A stretch of 64,000 nucleotides of DNA from Proteus penneri (lineage in GTDB: Bacteria > Pseudomonadota > Gammaproteobacteria > Enterobacterales > Enterobacteriaceae), in contig NZ_PHFJ01000001.1 in NCBI RefSeq assembly GCF_003144535.1, positions 186,001-250,000 of the forward strand. The letters run 5' to 3'. The notes under the pieces are model-generated. The model saw only the letters and a list, made by a program, of their open reading frames with translations. It did not search any database and had not been told where the DNA came from. The position numbers and the translations under genes are program-made. Shown piece by piece: positions 38,974 to 49,050 of this stretch (positions are counted from its first letter, which is position 1; each line of letters starts with the position of its first letter).

Positions 38974-39630
38974 TTAAAGAGGGATGCGAACAGAGCCATT
39001 TTCAAGAGCTTCTCCAATGACGATTTGGCCTGATTTCACTCTAACTCTAATCGTTTCATTGGCAACAGCATTGTTGATTGCCTTGCCTTCATAGCGAATT
39101 TGAAAATGATCGCCTTGTGCAAAAACAGTAACGGTTTGACCTGCCAAAATAGCCCAAGGGCGACGGATCATGGTCGATGTGATAGGTTTTCCGGCAGAAA
39201 TTTGGCGCATAGCAATGGCATTTTTAATTAACGTAGGATCACGTAATACGTCATAAGGTTGCTTTTCTAATTCACCTGTTATCATGCTGACTGATGCCGT
39301 TTCAATCGCATCATCACGATTGATGTCTTTTTTGGCGACTAAATATTTACCCGTTACACTCACATCAACTTGAATAAAACGACGTTGTTTATCACATTGA
39401 ATGGGAATCGAAAGCCGCCCCCAATTACGAGAGCCTGCATGGCGTTGGATCGCTTGTGTTTGACACACTGGCCATTTCTCTTCCGGTGTTAAAACTGTGA
39501 CTGTCACTTTATCGCCTTGTTGATGAAGCGCGACAAAGAAATCTTGTAGTTCTTCAGGAAGTGATTTCGCAATACTCACATTCACCATAAAGAAAAAAGA
39601 AAACAGACCGATAAGAGTTTTAACTAACAT
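38974..39630 (-). CDS. flgA: FlgA, P-ring assembly chaperone
   Basis: A periplasmic chaperone helping FlgI form the P-ring. The 218-residue protein has a signal peptide (MLVKTLIGLFSFFFMVNVSIA) and the SAF-type C-terminal domain (KDINRDDAIE, LAGQTVTVFAQGDHFQIRYEGKAINNA). I chose the ATG at 39630 because AAGGTG is correctly spaced; a GTG four codons earlier overlaps that site. It is divergent from flgB. Separation from flgM by 448 bp with an ERIC element suggests weaker read-through into flgMN than in E. coli. Confidence 0.93.
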   Translation of the reverse strand: MLVKTLIGLFSFFFMVNVSIAKSLPEELQDFFVALHQQGDKVTVTVLTPEEKWPVCQTQAIQRHAGSRNWGRLSIPIQCDKQRRFIQVDVSVTGKYLVAKKDINRDDAIETASVSMITGELEKQPYDVLRDPTLIKNAIAMRQISAGKPITSTMIRRPWAILAGQTVTVFAQGDHFQIRYEGKAINNAVANETIRVRVKSGQIVIGEALENGSVRIPL

Positions 39631-39839
39631 AGTTTGTATCACCTTACAGAGTTGATGCTAATTGTGCGTTTGTCATTATTTAGCAACAACAGTGTACAGC
39701 GACTTTGCATGCCTTAAACGCATAAATAGCAATCCAATTTACGCCTATTCCTCCAATCATCTTTTTTTTGAGCGTTTATTCTGTCAACTGAAATTGTTTT
39801 ATCAGCTGAGGTAAGTGGCTTAGCCACCAAGGATAGAAG

Positions 39840-40250
39840 ATGCTCGATAAATTAGAAAATACGTTTCATTTTCAACAAGAAGCGCTCTCAATACGCAATA
39901 AACGCCAAGAAATTCTCGCTGCGAATATCGCTAACGCAGACACCCCAGGCTTTCAGGCTCGTGATATTGATTTTGCTTCTGAATTGAAGAAAACCATTGA
40001 AAACGGACGTACTGGTAGTCATGGCATGCAATTGGCGATGACATCAGAGCGCCATATCCCGATCAAACCCGGTTATCGCTTAGAAGCAGACTTACTCTAT
40101 CGCGTACCTCATCAAACGGCGATGGATGGTAATACCGTGGATATGGATATGGAACGTAGTAATTTTGCTGACAATAGCCTTAAGTATCAGGCTGATGTGA
40201 CATTTATTAACTCGCAAGTCAAAAGCATGATGGCTGTATTGCAACAGTAG
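39840..40250 (+). CDS. flgB: FlgB, proximal rod protein
   Basis: The first gene of the flgB-J operon. The 136-residue rod protein has the shared axial-protein motif ANIADADTPGFQ-like (here [18 protein letters not shown]) and a C-terminal helix. It is exported without a cleaved signal. Divergent from flgA; the 209-bp gap should hold the class II promoter. Confidence 0.96.
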   Translation: MLDKLENTFHFQQEALSIRNKRQEILAANIANADTPGFQARDIDFASELKKTIENGRTGSHGMQLAMTSERHIPIKPGYRLEADLLYRVPHQTAMDGNTVDMDMERSNFADNSLKYQADVTFINSQVKSMMAVLQQ

Positions 40251-40260
40251 GGTAAAGAGC

Positions 40261-40665
40261 ATGTCTTTATTTAGTATTTTTGATATTTCAGGTTCAGCAC
40301 TTTCAGCGCAATCTCAACGTTTAAACGTAAGCGCTAGCAATATGGCAAATGCCGACAGTGTTGCAGGCCCAGATGGTGAACCTTATCGTGCAAAACAGGT
40401 TGTTTTTCAGGTTAACGCACCTGCTGGTCAAGAAGTTGGTGGTGTTCGTGTCACTGAAGTGGTGGATGATCCTGCTCCATTTCGTATGGAATATCAGCCG
40501 GGACACCCTTTTGCCGATGAAAAAGGGTATGTACGTATGCCGAATGTTGATGTTGTGGGTGAAATGATTAACACCATTTCTGCATCAAGAAGCTACCAAG
40601 CTAACGTCGAAGTGATGAACACAGCCAAATCACTGATGCAAAAAACACTGATGATAGGCCAATAG
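40261..40665 (+). CDS. flgC: FlgC, proximal rod protein
   Basis: A 134-residue rod protein. The N-terminal axial motif ([11 protein letters not shown]) and the C-terminal [23 protein letters not shown] are typical. It starts 10 nt after flgB. Confidence 0.96.
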   Translation: MSLFSIFDISGSALSAQSQRLNVSASNMANADSVAGPDGEPYRAKQVVFQVNAPAGQEVGGVRVTEVVDDPAPFRMEYQPGHPFADEKGYVRMPNVDVVGEMINTISASRSYQANVEVMNTAKSLMQKTLMIGQ

Positions 40666-40677
40666 GGAGAATAAATT

Positions 40678-41508
40678 GTGGGTATTTCCGCCTCAATGAA
40701 TGAACCTTATGATAATACCATTATCGGGGATGCACCTTCTTCGTACCATACGAAAAAAAGTGGTAGTGAGGATATCAAAGGGAATTTCCTAACACTACTC
40801 ATCACTCAGATGAAAAACCAAGACCCAACAAATCCAATGCAAAATAATGAGTTAACCTCCCAGTTAGCTCAAATTTCGACCGTTGAAGGTATCGAAACAC
40901 TGAATAAAACAGTGAACAACATTGTTGGTCAGATTGATCAAAGTCAGGCATTGCGAGCATCTTCCTTAGTTGGCCATGGTGTCATGGTCTCTGGGAATAA
41001 AATTGTTGTCTTTCAGCCAACTGACGGTAAAGGTGAGACTGAAAAACCTGGTAACGGGGATGACACAATTCCAACACCTGATACTCAAAATGAAAAAATG
41101 CGCCAGCAAATGGGAACGTATAAATCAGAAGGTACTGACCCAACTACGCCTAGCGATGAACACCTTTTTTCAACACCTTTTGGTTTTGAATTACTCAGTC
41201 CAACCGATTCTCTTACGATAAACATCACCAATGCGAGTGGTGTTACCGTTCGTACAATCCAAATGGACAAAAAGATGCTACCGGATGTTTATAACTTCTC
41301 TTGGGATTGTACTGATGAAGATGACAATCCTGTTCCAACAGGCAGTTATAAATTTACCGTTAACGCCACGCTTAATGATGCTCAGGTCCCTGTTAAGACA
41401 CTGAATTATGCGCTGGTGAATAGTGTGTCCATGGTGGATGGTGGTGCCCGCCTTGATGTTGGCTTAGGTAATACCGTTTCATTGGATGAAATTCGTCAGG
41501 TTCTTTAA
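40678..41508 (+). CDS. flgD: FlgD, hook-cap protein
   Basis: The hook assembly scaffold, absent from the finished hook. The 276-residue protein, longer than E. coli FlgD, has the conserved N-terminus (FLTLLITQMKNQDPTNPMQNNELTSQLAQ region), an acidic linker near residues 115-160, then the beta domain with DNPVPTGSYKFTV. The start is GTG with AGGGAG upstream. Confidence 0.95.
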   Translation: MGISASMNEPYDNTIIGDAPSSYHTKKSGSEDIKGNFLTLLITQMKNQDPTNPMQNNELTSQLAQISTVEGIETLNKTVNNIVGQIDQSQALRASSLVGHGVMVSGNKIVVFQPTDGKGETEKPGNGDDTIPTPDTQNEKMRQQMGTYKSEGTDPTTPSDEHLFSTPFGFELLSPTDSLTINITNASGVTVRTIQMDKKMLPDVYNFSWDCTDEDDNPVPTGSYKFTVNATLNDAQVPVKTLNYALVNSVSMVDGGARLDVGLGNTVSLDEIRQVL

Positions 41509-41535
41509 CTAACACATATTCAACTTGGAGGGCGC

Positions 41536-42756
41536 ATGTCCTTTTCACAAGCAGTAAGTGGTTTAAACGCAGCAGCCGCTAACTTAGATACTATCGGTAA
41601 TAATATTTCTAACTCCGCAACCTACGGTTTTAAAGGCGCAAGCGTTTCTTTTGCAGACGTATTCGCTGGTTCAGGTGCAGGTCTGGGGGTTAAAGTGGCG
41701 GGTATTAGCCAAAACTTTAAAGACGGTAGTATCACAACCACTAACCGTCCAACAGACGTGGCGATTTCTGGTGGTGGTTTTTTCCGTATTGAAGATCAAA
41801 ACGGCGGCGTTTTCTATTCACGTAATGGTGAATTTGGTAAAGATAAAAATGGTTTTCTGACTAACATGCAAGGTATGCGTGTAACAGGTTATCCAGTACA
41901 AAGCGTTGATGGTAAAAACGTGGTTCAAAAAGGGGCAACGCCAACACCTATCGTTATTCCTACGGATATGATGAATGCAAGTGCAACCGATAAAGTGGAT
42001 ATGACGGTTAACTTGAACTCAGCTGAAGAGCCAATTGACCAAACGACTCATGCGTTTAATCCTAAAGATAATGACTCTTATAACTTCAGTACTAACGTAA
42101 CAACTTATGATAGCTTAGGTAATGAACATAACTTGAACTTATTCTTTGTGAAAACAAAAGATAATGAATGGGAAGTTCATGCTCAAGACTCTACAACAGG
42201 TGAGCCAGCTCAAAATCTAGGTAAGTTAGTTTATAAAAATAATGGTGTACTAGACGAAACGGCAACTAGCATTAAAAATTTCACTACTGTGTCTTATAAA
42301 GGTTCAGAAACCATGGATATGGCGATGAACTTTACAGGCAGTACTCAACAAAAAGTAGCCGAATCAAGTGTTTCTAAACTGGCGCAAAACGGTTATCAAG
42401 CAGGTGAATTCACCAACTTCCGTATTGAGCAAGACGGCTCTATTATGGCGACTTACTCAAACCAACAAAGCCAAGTTGTTGGCCAAATCGCATTAGCTAA
42501 CTTTGCAAACGCTGGCGGCTTAAGCTCACAAGGCGACAACATGTGGTCTGAAACTAACGGTTCAGGTTCGCCAATCGTCGGTGTTGCTGGCTCTGGTGTA
42601 TTCGGCAAATTAACCAATAACGCATTAGAAGCGTCTAACGTGGATATGAGCCAAGAGTTAGTCAATATGATCGTTGCTCAACGTAACTATCAATCAAACG
42701 CACAAACCATTAAGACTCAGGATCAGATCCTGCAGACTCTGGTTAGCTTGCGCTAA
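41536..42756 (+). CDS. flgE: FlgE, hook protein
   Basis: Structural subunit of the hook. The 406-residue protein has the N-terminal motif NNISNSATYGFKGA, a variable middle, and the C-terminal coiled-coil ending (ELVNMIVAQRNYQSNAQTIKT). GGAGG precedes the ATG. Confidence 0.97.
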   Translation: MSFSQAVSGLNAAAANLDTIGNNISNSATYGFKGASVSFADVFAGSGAGLGVKVAGISQNFKDGSITTTNRPTDVAISGGGFFRIEDQNGGVFYSRNGEFGKDKNGFLTNMQGMRVTGYPVQSVDGKNVVQKGATPTPIVIPTDMMNASATDKVDMTVNLNSAEEPIDQTTHAFNPKDNDSYNFSTNVTTYDSLGNEHNLNLFFVKTKDNEWEVHAQDSTTGEPAQNLGKLVYKNNGVLDETATSIKNFTTVSYKGSETMDMAMNFTGSTQQKVAESSVSKLAQNGYQAGEFTNFRIEQDGSIMATYSNQQSQVVGQIALANFANAGGLSSQGDNMWSETNGSGSPIVGVAGSGVFGKLTNNALEASNVDMSQELVNMIVAQRNYQSNAQTIKTQDQILQTLVSLR

Positions 42757-42777
42757 TAACGCCGGAAATAATCTGTT

Positions 42778-43533
42778 ATGGATCATGTGATTTATACCGC
42801 GATGGGCGGCGCCAGACACTCGATGGAAAATCAAGCTGTCGTGGCGAACAACTTAGCAAACGCATCAACGCCGGGATTCAAAGCGCAGCTTAGTGCAATG
42901 CGAGCCGTACCTGTCAATGGCGATACCTTACCAACTCGTACATTAACGGTAGCCTCAACGCCTGGTAGCGATCAGAGTCAAGGAACGATGAACTATACCG
43001 GCAGATCAATGGACGTTGCGTTAAGTGATAACGGCTATTTAGCGGTTCAACTTGAAGATGGTACTGAAGCCTATACCCGAAACGGGAATATCCAACGTAA
43101 CGCTGACGGCATGTTGATGGTACAAGGGCGTTTGTTAATGGGGGATAACGGTGCGATTGAAGTACCTCCTCAAGCAGATGTCAGTATTGCCAATAACGGT
43201 ATTGTGACTGCGCATGTGCCGACTGATCCGCCAAAAATGTTGGGTCAGATTGGTCGTTTGAAAATGGTAAAACCAGAGCAAAACGATTTAGTTCGTGGCG
43301 ATGATGGTTTATTCCATTTATCACCGAACGGCGTTGCACGTGCAGGTGCGGAATTACCTGCGGATGATAGCGTGAAGGTGTTAGCTGGTGTGTTAGAAGG
43401 CAGTAATGTTAATCCAGCAGAAGCCATGGTCGATATGATAGCAAACGCAAGACGTTTTGAAATGCAAATGAAGGTTATTCATAGCGCTGACGATAATGCG
43501 CAACGAGCTAACCAATTGCTATCACTGAGTTAA
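42778..43533 (+). CDS. flgF: FlgF, proximal rod protein
   Basis: A 251-residue rod protein with NNLANASTPGFKAQ near the start and the C-terminal VDMIANARRFEMQMK. It lies between flgE and flgG in the usual operon order. Confidence 0.96.
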   Translation: MDHVIYTAMGGARHSMENQAVVANNLANASTPGFKAQLSAMRAVPVNGDTLPTRTLTVASTPGSDQSQGTMNYTGRSMDVALSDNGYLAVQLEDGTEAYTRNGNIQRNADGMLMVQGRLLMGDNGAIEVPPQADVSIANNGIVTAHVPTDPPKMLGQIGRLKMVKPEQNDLVRGDDGLFHLSPNGVARAGAELPADDSVKVLAGVLEGSNVNPAEAMVDMIANARRFEMQMKVIHSADDNAQRANQLLSLS

Positions 43534-43552
43534 ATAGTGTAAGGGGAAAACC

Positions 43553-44335
43553 ATGATCCGTTCTTTATGGATTGCTAAAACTGGGTTGGATGCACAACAG
43601 ACAAACATGGATGTGATTTCCAACAACCTCGCGAACGTCAGCACCAATGGCTTTAAACGTCAACGTGCGGTTTTCGAAGATTTACTGTATCAAACAATCC
43701 GTCAACCGGGGGCGATGACTTCTGAACAGACGAATGCACCGTCAGGTTTACAAATTGGTACGGGGGTTCGTCCTGTTGCTACTGAGCGTTTACATAGTCA
43801 AGGTAACTTGGCTCAAACTAATGGTACTCGTGATGTGGCGATTAAAGGACAGGGTTTCTTCCATGTTCAGTTACCTGATGGCACAGACGCTTATACCCGT
43901 GATGGTTCTTTTCAAATGGATCAAAATGGGCAATTAGTGACAACCAGTGGTTTCCAAGTCGTTCCAGCAATTATTCTGCCTGAAACGGCGAAAAAGGTCA
44001 TGATTGGTCGTGATGGTACTGTTAGTGTTGAAATTGAAGGTTCACCAGCACCACAACAAGTGGGGCAATTGACGCTAACAACCTTTATTAATGACAGCGG
44101 ATTAGAAAGTGTCGGTGAAAACTTGTACTTAGAAACCGCAAGTTCTGGCGCACCGACTGAAAATGCTCCAGGTATCAACGGCGCAGGCTTGTTGTATCAG
44201 GGATATGTTGAAACCTCTAACGTTAATGTAGCTGAAGAGTTGGTCAATATGATCCAGACTCAACGTGCTTATGAAATTAACAGTAAAGCAATTTCAACAT
44301 CTGATCAGATGTTACAGAAACTAACGCAACTCTAA
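43553..44335 (+). CDS. flgG: FlgG, distal rod protein
   Basis: A 260-residue distal rod subunit, the same length as in E. coli. [20 protein letters not shown] at the N-terminus contains the FlgG-type extension that stiffens the rod. The C-terminus is [25 protein letters not shown] precedes the ATG. Confidence 0.97.
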   Translation: MIRSLWIAKTGLDAQQTNMDVISNNLANVSTNGFKRQRAVFEDLLYQTIRQPGAMTSEQTNAPSGLQIGTGVRPVATERLHSQGNLAQTNGTRDVAIKGQGFFHVQLPDGTDAYTRDGSFQMDQNGQLVTTSGFQVVPAIILPETAKKVMIGRDGTVSVEIEGSPAPQQVGQLTLTTFINDSGLESVGENLYLETASSGAPTENAPGINGAGLLYQGYVETSNVNVAEELVNMIQTQRAYEINSKAISTSDQMLQKLTQL

Positions 44336-44351
44336 TTTCGTTTGTTCATTA

Positions 44352-44375
44352 GCCTGACAGGGTTTCCTGTCAGGC
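44352..44375 (+). promoter_or_regulatory. Intra-operon hairpin between flgG and flgH
   Basis: A perfect 10-bp stem (GCCTGACAGG/CCTGTCAGGC) with loop GTTT begins 16 nt after flgG, without a T run. It probably protects or processes mRNA rather than ending transcription. Confidence 0.65.
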
Positions 44376-44398
44376 ATATTACTAAAAGAGTATCGAAG

Positions 44399-45142
44399 AT
44401 GGATACAAAGGTCATTACTGACAATTCTGGGGCAAGAAAGCTTAGTGTCAGATGGCGTCGTCATCAACGTTTAGGTACCGCCCTGTTGGTACTGACACTG
44501 GCGGGATGCGCACATATACCGAAAAAACCGTTGGTAGAAGGTAACACAACGGCGGTTCCAACGGCACCAACAGCACCTGCACCAAATGGCTCTATTTTTC
44601 AGGCAACTCAGCCTGTTTATTTTGGCTATCAACCTTTATTTGAAGATAGACGCCCTCGAAATATAGGTGACACGCTGACGATCACGTTGCAAGAAAATGT
44701 CAGTGCAAGCAAAAACTCATCTGCTAATGCAAGCCGTAATGGTAAAGCTGGGTTCCTTGCTTCGATCACCCCAAGATTCTTAGAAGGGTTGTTTGGTAAT
44801 AATCGCGCTGATATGGGAATGGAAGGAAACAGTGACTTTGGCGGTAAAGGTGGCGCAAATGCGAACAATACCTTTAAAGGCACCATTACTGTTACCGTCG
44901 ATCAGCTTCTTGCCAATGGTAACCTGCACGTTATTGGTGAAAAGCAAATTGCTATCAATCAAGGTACTGAATTTATCCGTTTTTCAGGTGTGGTGAATCC
45001 AAGAACAATTAGTGGTTCCAATACCGTAAATTCAACCCAAGTTGCTGATGCTCGTATTGAATATATCGGAGACGGTTATATCAATGAAGCTCAATCTATG
45101 GGATGGCTACAACGCTTCTTCTTAAATGTATCACCTTTTTAA
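44399..45142 (+). CDS. flgH: FlgH, L-ring lipoprotein
   Basis: An outer-membrane lipoprotein forming the L-ring. The lipobox is LAGC in [13 protein letters not shown]; the mature part matches the family strongly ([46 protein letters not shown]). I chose the ATG at 44399, giving 247 aa with an unusually long 25-residue region before the hydrophobic core; an earlier in-frame reading crosses the hairpin and is unlikely. Confidence 0.95.
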   Translation: MDTKVITDNSGARKLSVRWRRHQRLGTALLVLTLAGCAHIPKKPLVEGNTTAVPTAPTAPAPNGSIFQATQPVYFGYQPLFEDRRPRNIGDTLTITLQENVSASKNSSANASRNGKAGFLASITPRFLEGLFGNNRADMGMEGNSDFGGKGGANANNTFKGTITVTVDQLLANGNLHVIGEKQIAINQGTEFIRFSGVVNPRTISGSNTVNSTQVADARIEYIGDGYINEAQSMGWLQRFFLNVSPF

Positions 45143-45156
45143 TGAGTAGGATCCAG

Positions 45157-46263
45157 ATGAAAAAAATAGCGATGAGCCTTTTCTTTATCGTGATGACATG
45201 TGTCGGTTTTTCCGCTCATGCCGAACGGATCAGAGATCTCACCTCTGTTGAAGGGGTAAGAGAAAATGCGCTGATTGGTTATGGTTTGGTCGTGGGATTA
45301 GATGGAACGGGTGACCAAACAATGCAAACCCCGTTTACCACACAAAGTCTGAATAACATGCTCTCACAATTGGGGATCACAGTACCACCCGGCACCAATA
45401 TGCAATTGAAAAACGTTGCTGCGGTGATGGTAACAGCAAAATTACCGCCTTTTGGTCGTACAGGGCAATCAATCGACGTCGTTGTTTCATCCTTAGGTAA
45501 TGCCAAAAGCTTACGTGGTGGTACGTTGCTGATGACACCATTAAAAGGTGTTGATAATCAGATTTATGCTTTAGCACAAGGCAATATTGTTGTCGGAGGA
45601 GCAGGCGCATCTGCGGGGGGTAATAGTGTTAAAGTTAACCAGCTAGCGGGTGGGCGCATTAGTAGTGGCGCTATCATTGAACGTGAGTTGCCTTCGCAAT
45701 TTGGCCAAACAGGTCTGCTAAATCTACAACTAAATGAAGAAAACTTCACATTGGCACAACATATCTCTGATACCGTTAATAAATTACGTGGTGTGGGAAC
45801 GGCTATTCCTTTAGATGCTCGTACCGTTCAATTACGTGTTCCTATTGGTAAAAGCGAACAAGTCCGTTTCTTGGCTGAAGTTCAGAACCTTGAAATTAAA
45901 CGTGTTGTTGCTGATGCGAAAGTGATCATTAATGCCAGAACGGGTTCAGTTGTGATGAATCGTGATGTGACATTAGGAAGTTGTGCGATTGCACAAGGCA
46001 ACCTTTCCGTTACGGTTAATAGCCAAGTCAATGTAAGCCAACCTAATACTCCATTTGCGGGTGGTAGCACTGTTGTAACACGGAATACTAGCGTGAATAT
46101 GAGTGAACAAGGTGTCTCATTACAGCAAGTGAATGCAAGCGCAAGCCTAAACGAAGTGGTTCGTACATTAAATGCATTAGGTGCAACACCAACTGATTTA
46201 ATGTCGATATTGCAGGCAATGGAAAGCGCGGGTTGCTTACGTGCGAGATTGGAGATTATCTGA
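45157..46263 (+). CDS. flgI: FlgI, P-ring protein
   Basis: A periplasmic P-ring subunit with a cleaved signal peptide ([21 protein letters not shown]). The 368-residue length and the motifs [20 protein letters not shown] and [17 protein letters not shown] end ([18 protein letters not shown]) fit. The ATG at 45157 has GTAGG upstream; two earlier in-frame starts overlap flgH. The stop overlaps flgJ by 1 nt. Confidence 0.96.
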   Translation: MKKIAMSLFFIVMTCVGFSAHAERIRDLTSVEGVRENALIGYGLVVGLDGTGDQTMQTPFTTQSLNNMLSQLGITVPPGTNMQLKNVAAVMVTAKLPPFGRTGQSIDVVVSSLGNAKSLRGGTLLMTPLKGVDNQIYALAQGNIVVGGAGASAGGNSVKVNQLAGGRISSGAIIERELPSQFGQTGLLNLQLNEENFTLAQHISDTVNKLRGVGTAIPLDARTVQLRVPIGKSEQVRFLAEVQNLEIKRVVADAKVIINARTGSVVMNRDVTLGSCAIAQGNLSVTVNSQVNVSQPNTPFAGGSTVVTRNTSVNMSEQGVSLQQVNASASLNEVVRTLNALGATPTDLMSILQAMESAGCLRARLEII

Positions 46264-47249
46264 TGAAAGATTTATCTCTGCTTTCTTCAATGCCGAACGT
46301 TTCTACTCCGGCATATGACAGCAATGCATTGAATAAACTTAAATATCAGGTTGGACAAAATGCTGATCAGCAAGGGTTGCGCCAAGTGGCGCAACAACTT
46401 GAAGGTGTTTTTGTTCAAATGATGTTAAAGAGCATGCGCGATGCAATACCTCAAGAGAGCATGTTTAATTCAGAAAGTACCAAGATGTGCACCTCACTTT
46501 ATGATCAACAAATCGCTCAAGACCTATCACAAAAAGGCTTGGGCTTTGCTGACATGATAGAAAAACAACTTTCTGCCAAAGTCACGATGGACCCAAGTGA
46601 AATGGCGGGTAAAACACCAATGCCATTAGATGGCAGTGATATTTTTCAATCCATGCCAACACAATCTTTGGGGCAAATTTATCGTGCAATGCAGCCTTAT
46701 CAAAATGCAATTGAAAGTACGATTGGTAAGCTTAAAGGGTTATCTGAAAGCAGTGCTTCTTTTGCATCAAAATTGTTAGGGCCTGCTAAACAAGCGACAG
46801 AAGGCACGGGTGTACACCATCTTTTAGTTGTTGCTCAAGCCGCGCTTGAATCAGGCTGGGGAAAACGTGAGATCCTAACGGGTGATGGTAAACCAAGTTA
46901 TAACCTGTTTGGTATTAAAGCAGGAAGTCGCTGGAAAGGGCCTGTCACAAATATCATGACAACTGAAGTAATTGACGGTAAGTCAATTAAAATGCGGGAT
47001 AATTTCCGCGTTTATGGCTCTTATGTTGAAGCCATTCAAGATTATCTCCGATTGATTACTGAAAGTCCTCGTTACGCAAAAGTACCTCAAGCTCAAACCC
47101 CAGAACAAGCTGCTTATCGCATCCAAGAAGCGGGTTATGCCACCGATCCAGGTTATGCGAAAAAACTGGTTTCAATCATTGGTCAATTAAAAGGAAGCGG
47201 TGAGCAAGTTGCTAAAACTTATACTCACGATTTAAGCGATCTATTTTAA
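46263..47249 (+). CDS. flgJ: FlgJ, rod cap and muramidase
   Basis: A bifunctional protein of 328 residues. The N-terminal part (about 1-100, QLEGVFVQMMLKSMRDA) caps the growing rod; the C-terminal glucosaminidase domain (about 175-320) opens peptidoglycan, with the catalytic Glu in AQAALESGWGKREI and YNLFGIKA. The ATG at 46263 overlaps the flgI stop. It closes the flgB-J operon. Confidence 0.95.
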   Translation: MKDLSLLSSMPNVSTPAYDSNALNKLKYQVGQNADQQGLRQVAQQLEGVFVQMMLKSMRDAIPQESMFNSESTKMCTSLYDQQIAQDLSQKGLGFADMIEKQLSAKVTMDPSEMAGKTPMPLDGSDIFQSMPTQSLGQIYRAMQPYQNAIESTIGKLKGLSESSASFASKLLGPAKQATEGTGVHHLLVVAQAALESGWGKREILTGDGKPSYNLFGIKAGSRWKGPVTNIMTTEVIDGKSIKMRDNFRVYGSYVEAIQDYLRLITESPRYAKVPQAQTPEQAAYRIQEAGYATDPGYAKKLVSIIGQLKGSGEQVAKTYTHDLSDLF

Positions 47250-47253
47250 TGCT

Positions 47254-47276
47254 TTCCCCTCAAGTTTAGAGGGGAA
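47254..47276 (+). terminator. Stem-loop after flgJ
   Basis: TTCCCCTC/GAGGGGAA with a 7-nt loop, 4 nt after the flgJ stop, without a T run. It overlaps the flgK promoter. Confidence 0.5.
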
Positions 47277-47286
47277 GTACCGATAA
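47260..47286 (+). promoter_or_regulatory. FliA (sigma-28) promoter of flgKL
   Basis: TCAAGTTT-N11-ACCGATAA, one base from consensus in each element, 80 nt before flgK. The -35 element falls in the loop and 3' arm of the flgJ stem-loop. Confidence 0.85.
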
Positions 47287-47366
47287 TAAAGACCAGAGCA
47301 TTCATTCCAACTTGCCAGCTATGCTCCGTGCATACGGGTGATGACTAAACGTAAAAGGATAGACAA

Positions 47367-49019
47367 ATGTCCAACAGTTTAATTAATACAGCGATGAGCG
47401 GACTTAATGCGGCACAAGCTGCGATGAGCACTGTGAGTAATAACATCGCTAACCAAAATGTAAAATGGTACAACCGTCAAATGACTGTTTTTAATGAAAA
47501 CAGCGGCACAATGACCGGTAATGGTTATATCGGTAATGGTGTTAATGTTAGCCGTATTCATCGTGAGTATAACGAATTTCTTGCTGGTCAAATGAACCGT
47601 GCAATGTCAAAACAAAGCGCACTTAATAGCTATACCAAAAATATCTCACAAATCAATGATTTGTTAGCAGATAAAGGAAATGACGTTTCCAGTGCGATTG
47701 ACGAATTTTTTACTAGCTTACCAAACGTAACCAATAATGCCGAAGACAACCCTGCGCGTACAACGGTAATTGGTAAAGCGGAAGCCATGGTGAATATGTT
47801 TGCTAAAGCAGACCAATCATTGCGTGATTTAGAAAAAGATATTAATAGTCAGGTGACAAATACCTCTAAAAATATCAATGAATATACAAAACAGATCGCA
47901 AAACTAAATAACGAAATTAGTCGTTCTAAAGGCTTCAATGGCGCTGATCCTAACGACTTATTAGACCAACGTGATCGTTTAATTCAAGAGTTAAACACAC
48001 TGGTTGATGTTCAAGTGACTCAACAAGATGGTGGTTTTGTTAACGTCACGTTTGCTAATGGTCTGCCATTAGTATCTGGTACTCGCTCTTATGAAGTTTC
48101 TGCTATTCCATCTAATAAAAATAGTGAACGTCTTGTTCTTGGTTATAGTAATGGCATTGATGAAGTTCGCGAAGTGGATGCAAAACGCATTAAAGGTGGC
48201 GAACTTGGCGGCGCGTATCGTAGCCGTGAAGAAGTGTTAGATCCAAGCCGTAACCAGTTAAATCAATTAGCGTTAGTGTTGGGTGATCAATTTAATAAGC
48301 AACATGAGCAAGGCTTTGATTTAGATGGTAAAAACGGTGAGAAGTTCTTCGAACTTGGTGGCGCTCATGTTATGCCTAACGGTAAGAATAAAGGTGACGC
48401 TACCTTTGATGTCAAATATACCGATACCAAAGCAGTGAAAGCGGCTGATTATACTGTTAAATATGATGGTAGTAAGTGGGATGTTACGGTAGAGCCGGGC
48501 GGTCGTAAAGTTAATGCAAAAGTAAGCGCAACGGGCGAATTAGAATTCGAAGGCATGAGTATCAAAATCAATGGTACAGCACAAAAAGAAGATTCTATTA
48601 TTGTTCAATCTGTCGGTAATGTTATTGCTGGTATGGAAGTTGCAGTGACTGATCCAAGCAAGATAGCGGCAGCTGGCTCGCTAAACGCGGATGGAACAAC
48701 GGCACCAAGTGATAACGAAAACATGAAAAAATTGTTTGATTTACCAGACCAAAAAGTGATTGATGGTAAAACAACGATTGCAGGTGGTTATGGCTCACTG
48801 ATCAGTATGGTGGGTAATAAAGTGAATACCGCGCAAGTTGATTTTGATGCTCAGGTTTCTATCACTAAAAGTATTGTCGAACAACAGCAGTCTGTTTCTG
48901 GTGTGAACTTGGATGAAGAGTACGGTGAGATGTATCGCATTCAAGAATACTACATGGCAAATGCGAAAGTTATTCAAACTGCAAACAGTATGTTTGATGC
49001 GATTATGCAAGTTTTCTAA
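47367..49019 (+). CDS. flgK: FlgK, hook-filament junction protein 1 (HAP1)
   Basis: A 550-residue junction protein joining hook to filament. The N-terminal axial segment reads NNIANQNVKWYNRQ; in this protein class a Gly nearly always precedes the Tyr (T-G-Y), so the Trp is unusual. The middle domain is variable and the C-terminus (VNLDEEYGEMYRIQEYYMANAKVIQTANSMFDAI) is typical. It has its own FliA promoter. Confidence 0.95.
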   Translation: MSNSLINTAMSGLNAAQAAMSTVSNNIANQNVKWYNRQMTVFNENSGTMTGNGYIGNGVNVSRIHREYNEFLAGQMNRAMSKQSALNSYTKNISQINDLLADKGNDVSSAIDEFFTSLPNVTNNAEDNPARTTVIGKAEAMVNMFAKADQSLRDLEKDINSQVTNTSKNINEYTKQIAKLNNEISRSKGFNGADPNDLLDQRDRLIQELNTLVDVQVTQQDGGFVNVTFANGLPLVSGTRSYEVSAIPSNKNSERLVLGYSNGIDEVREVDAKRIKGGELGGAYRSREEVLDPSRNQLNQLALVLGDQFNKQHEQGFDLDGKNGEKFFELGGAHVMPNGKNKGDATFDVKYTDTKAVKAADYTVKYDGSKWDVTVEPGGRKVNAKVSATGELEFEGMSIKINGTAQKEDSIIVQSVGNVIAGMEVAVTDPSKIAAAGSLNADGTTAPSDNENMKKLFDLPDQKVIDGKTTIAGGYGSLISMVGNKVNTAQVDFDAQVSITKSIVEQQQSVSGVNLDEEYGEMYRIQEYYMANAKVIQTANSMFDAIMQVF

Positions 49020-49050
49020 GTAACCCTTCATCAGAATAAGGAATAACACG

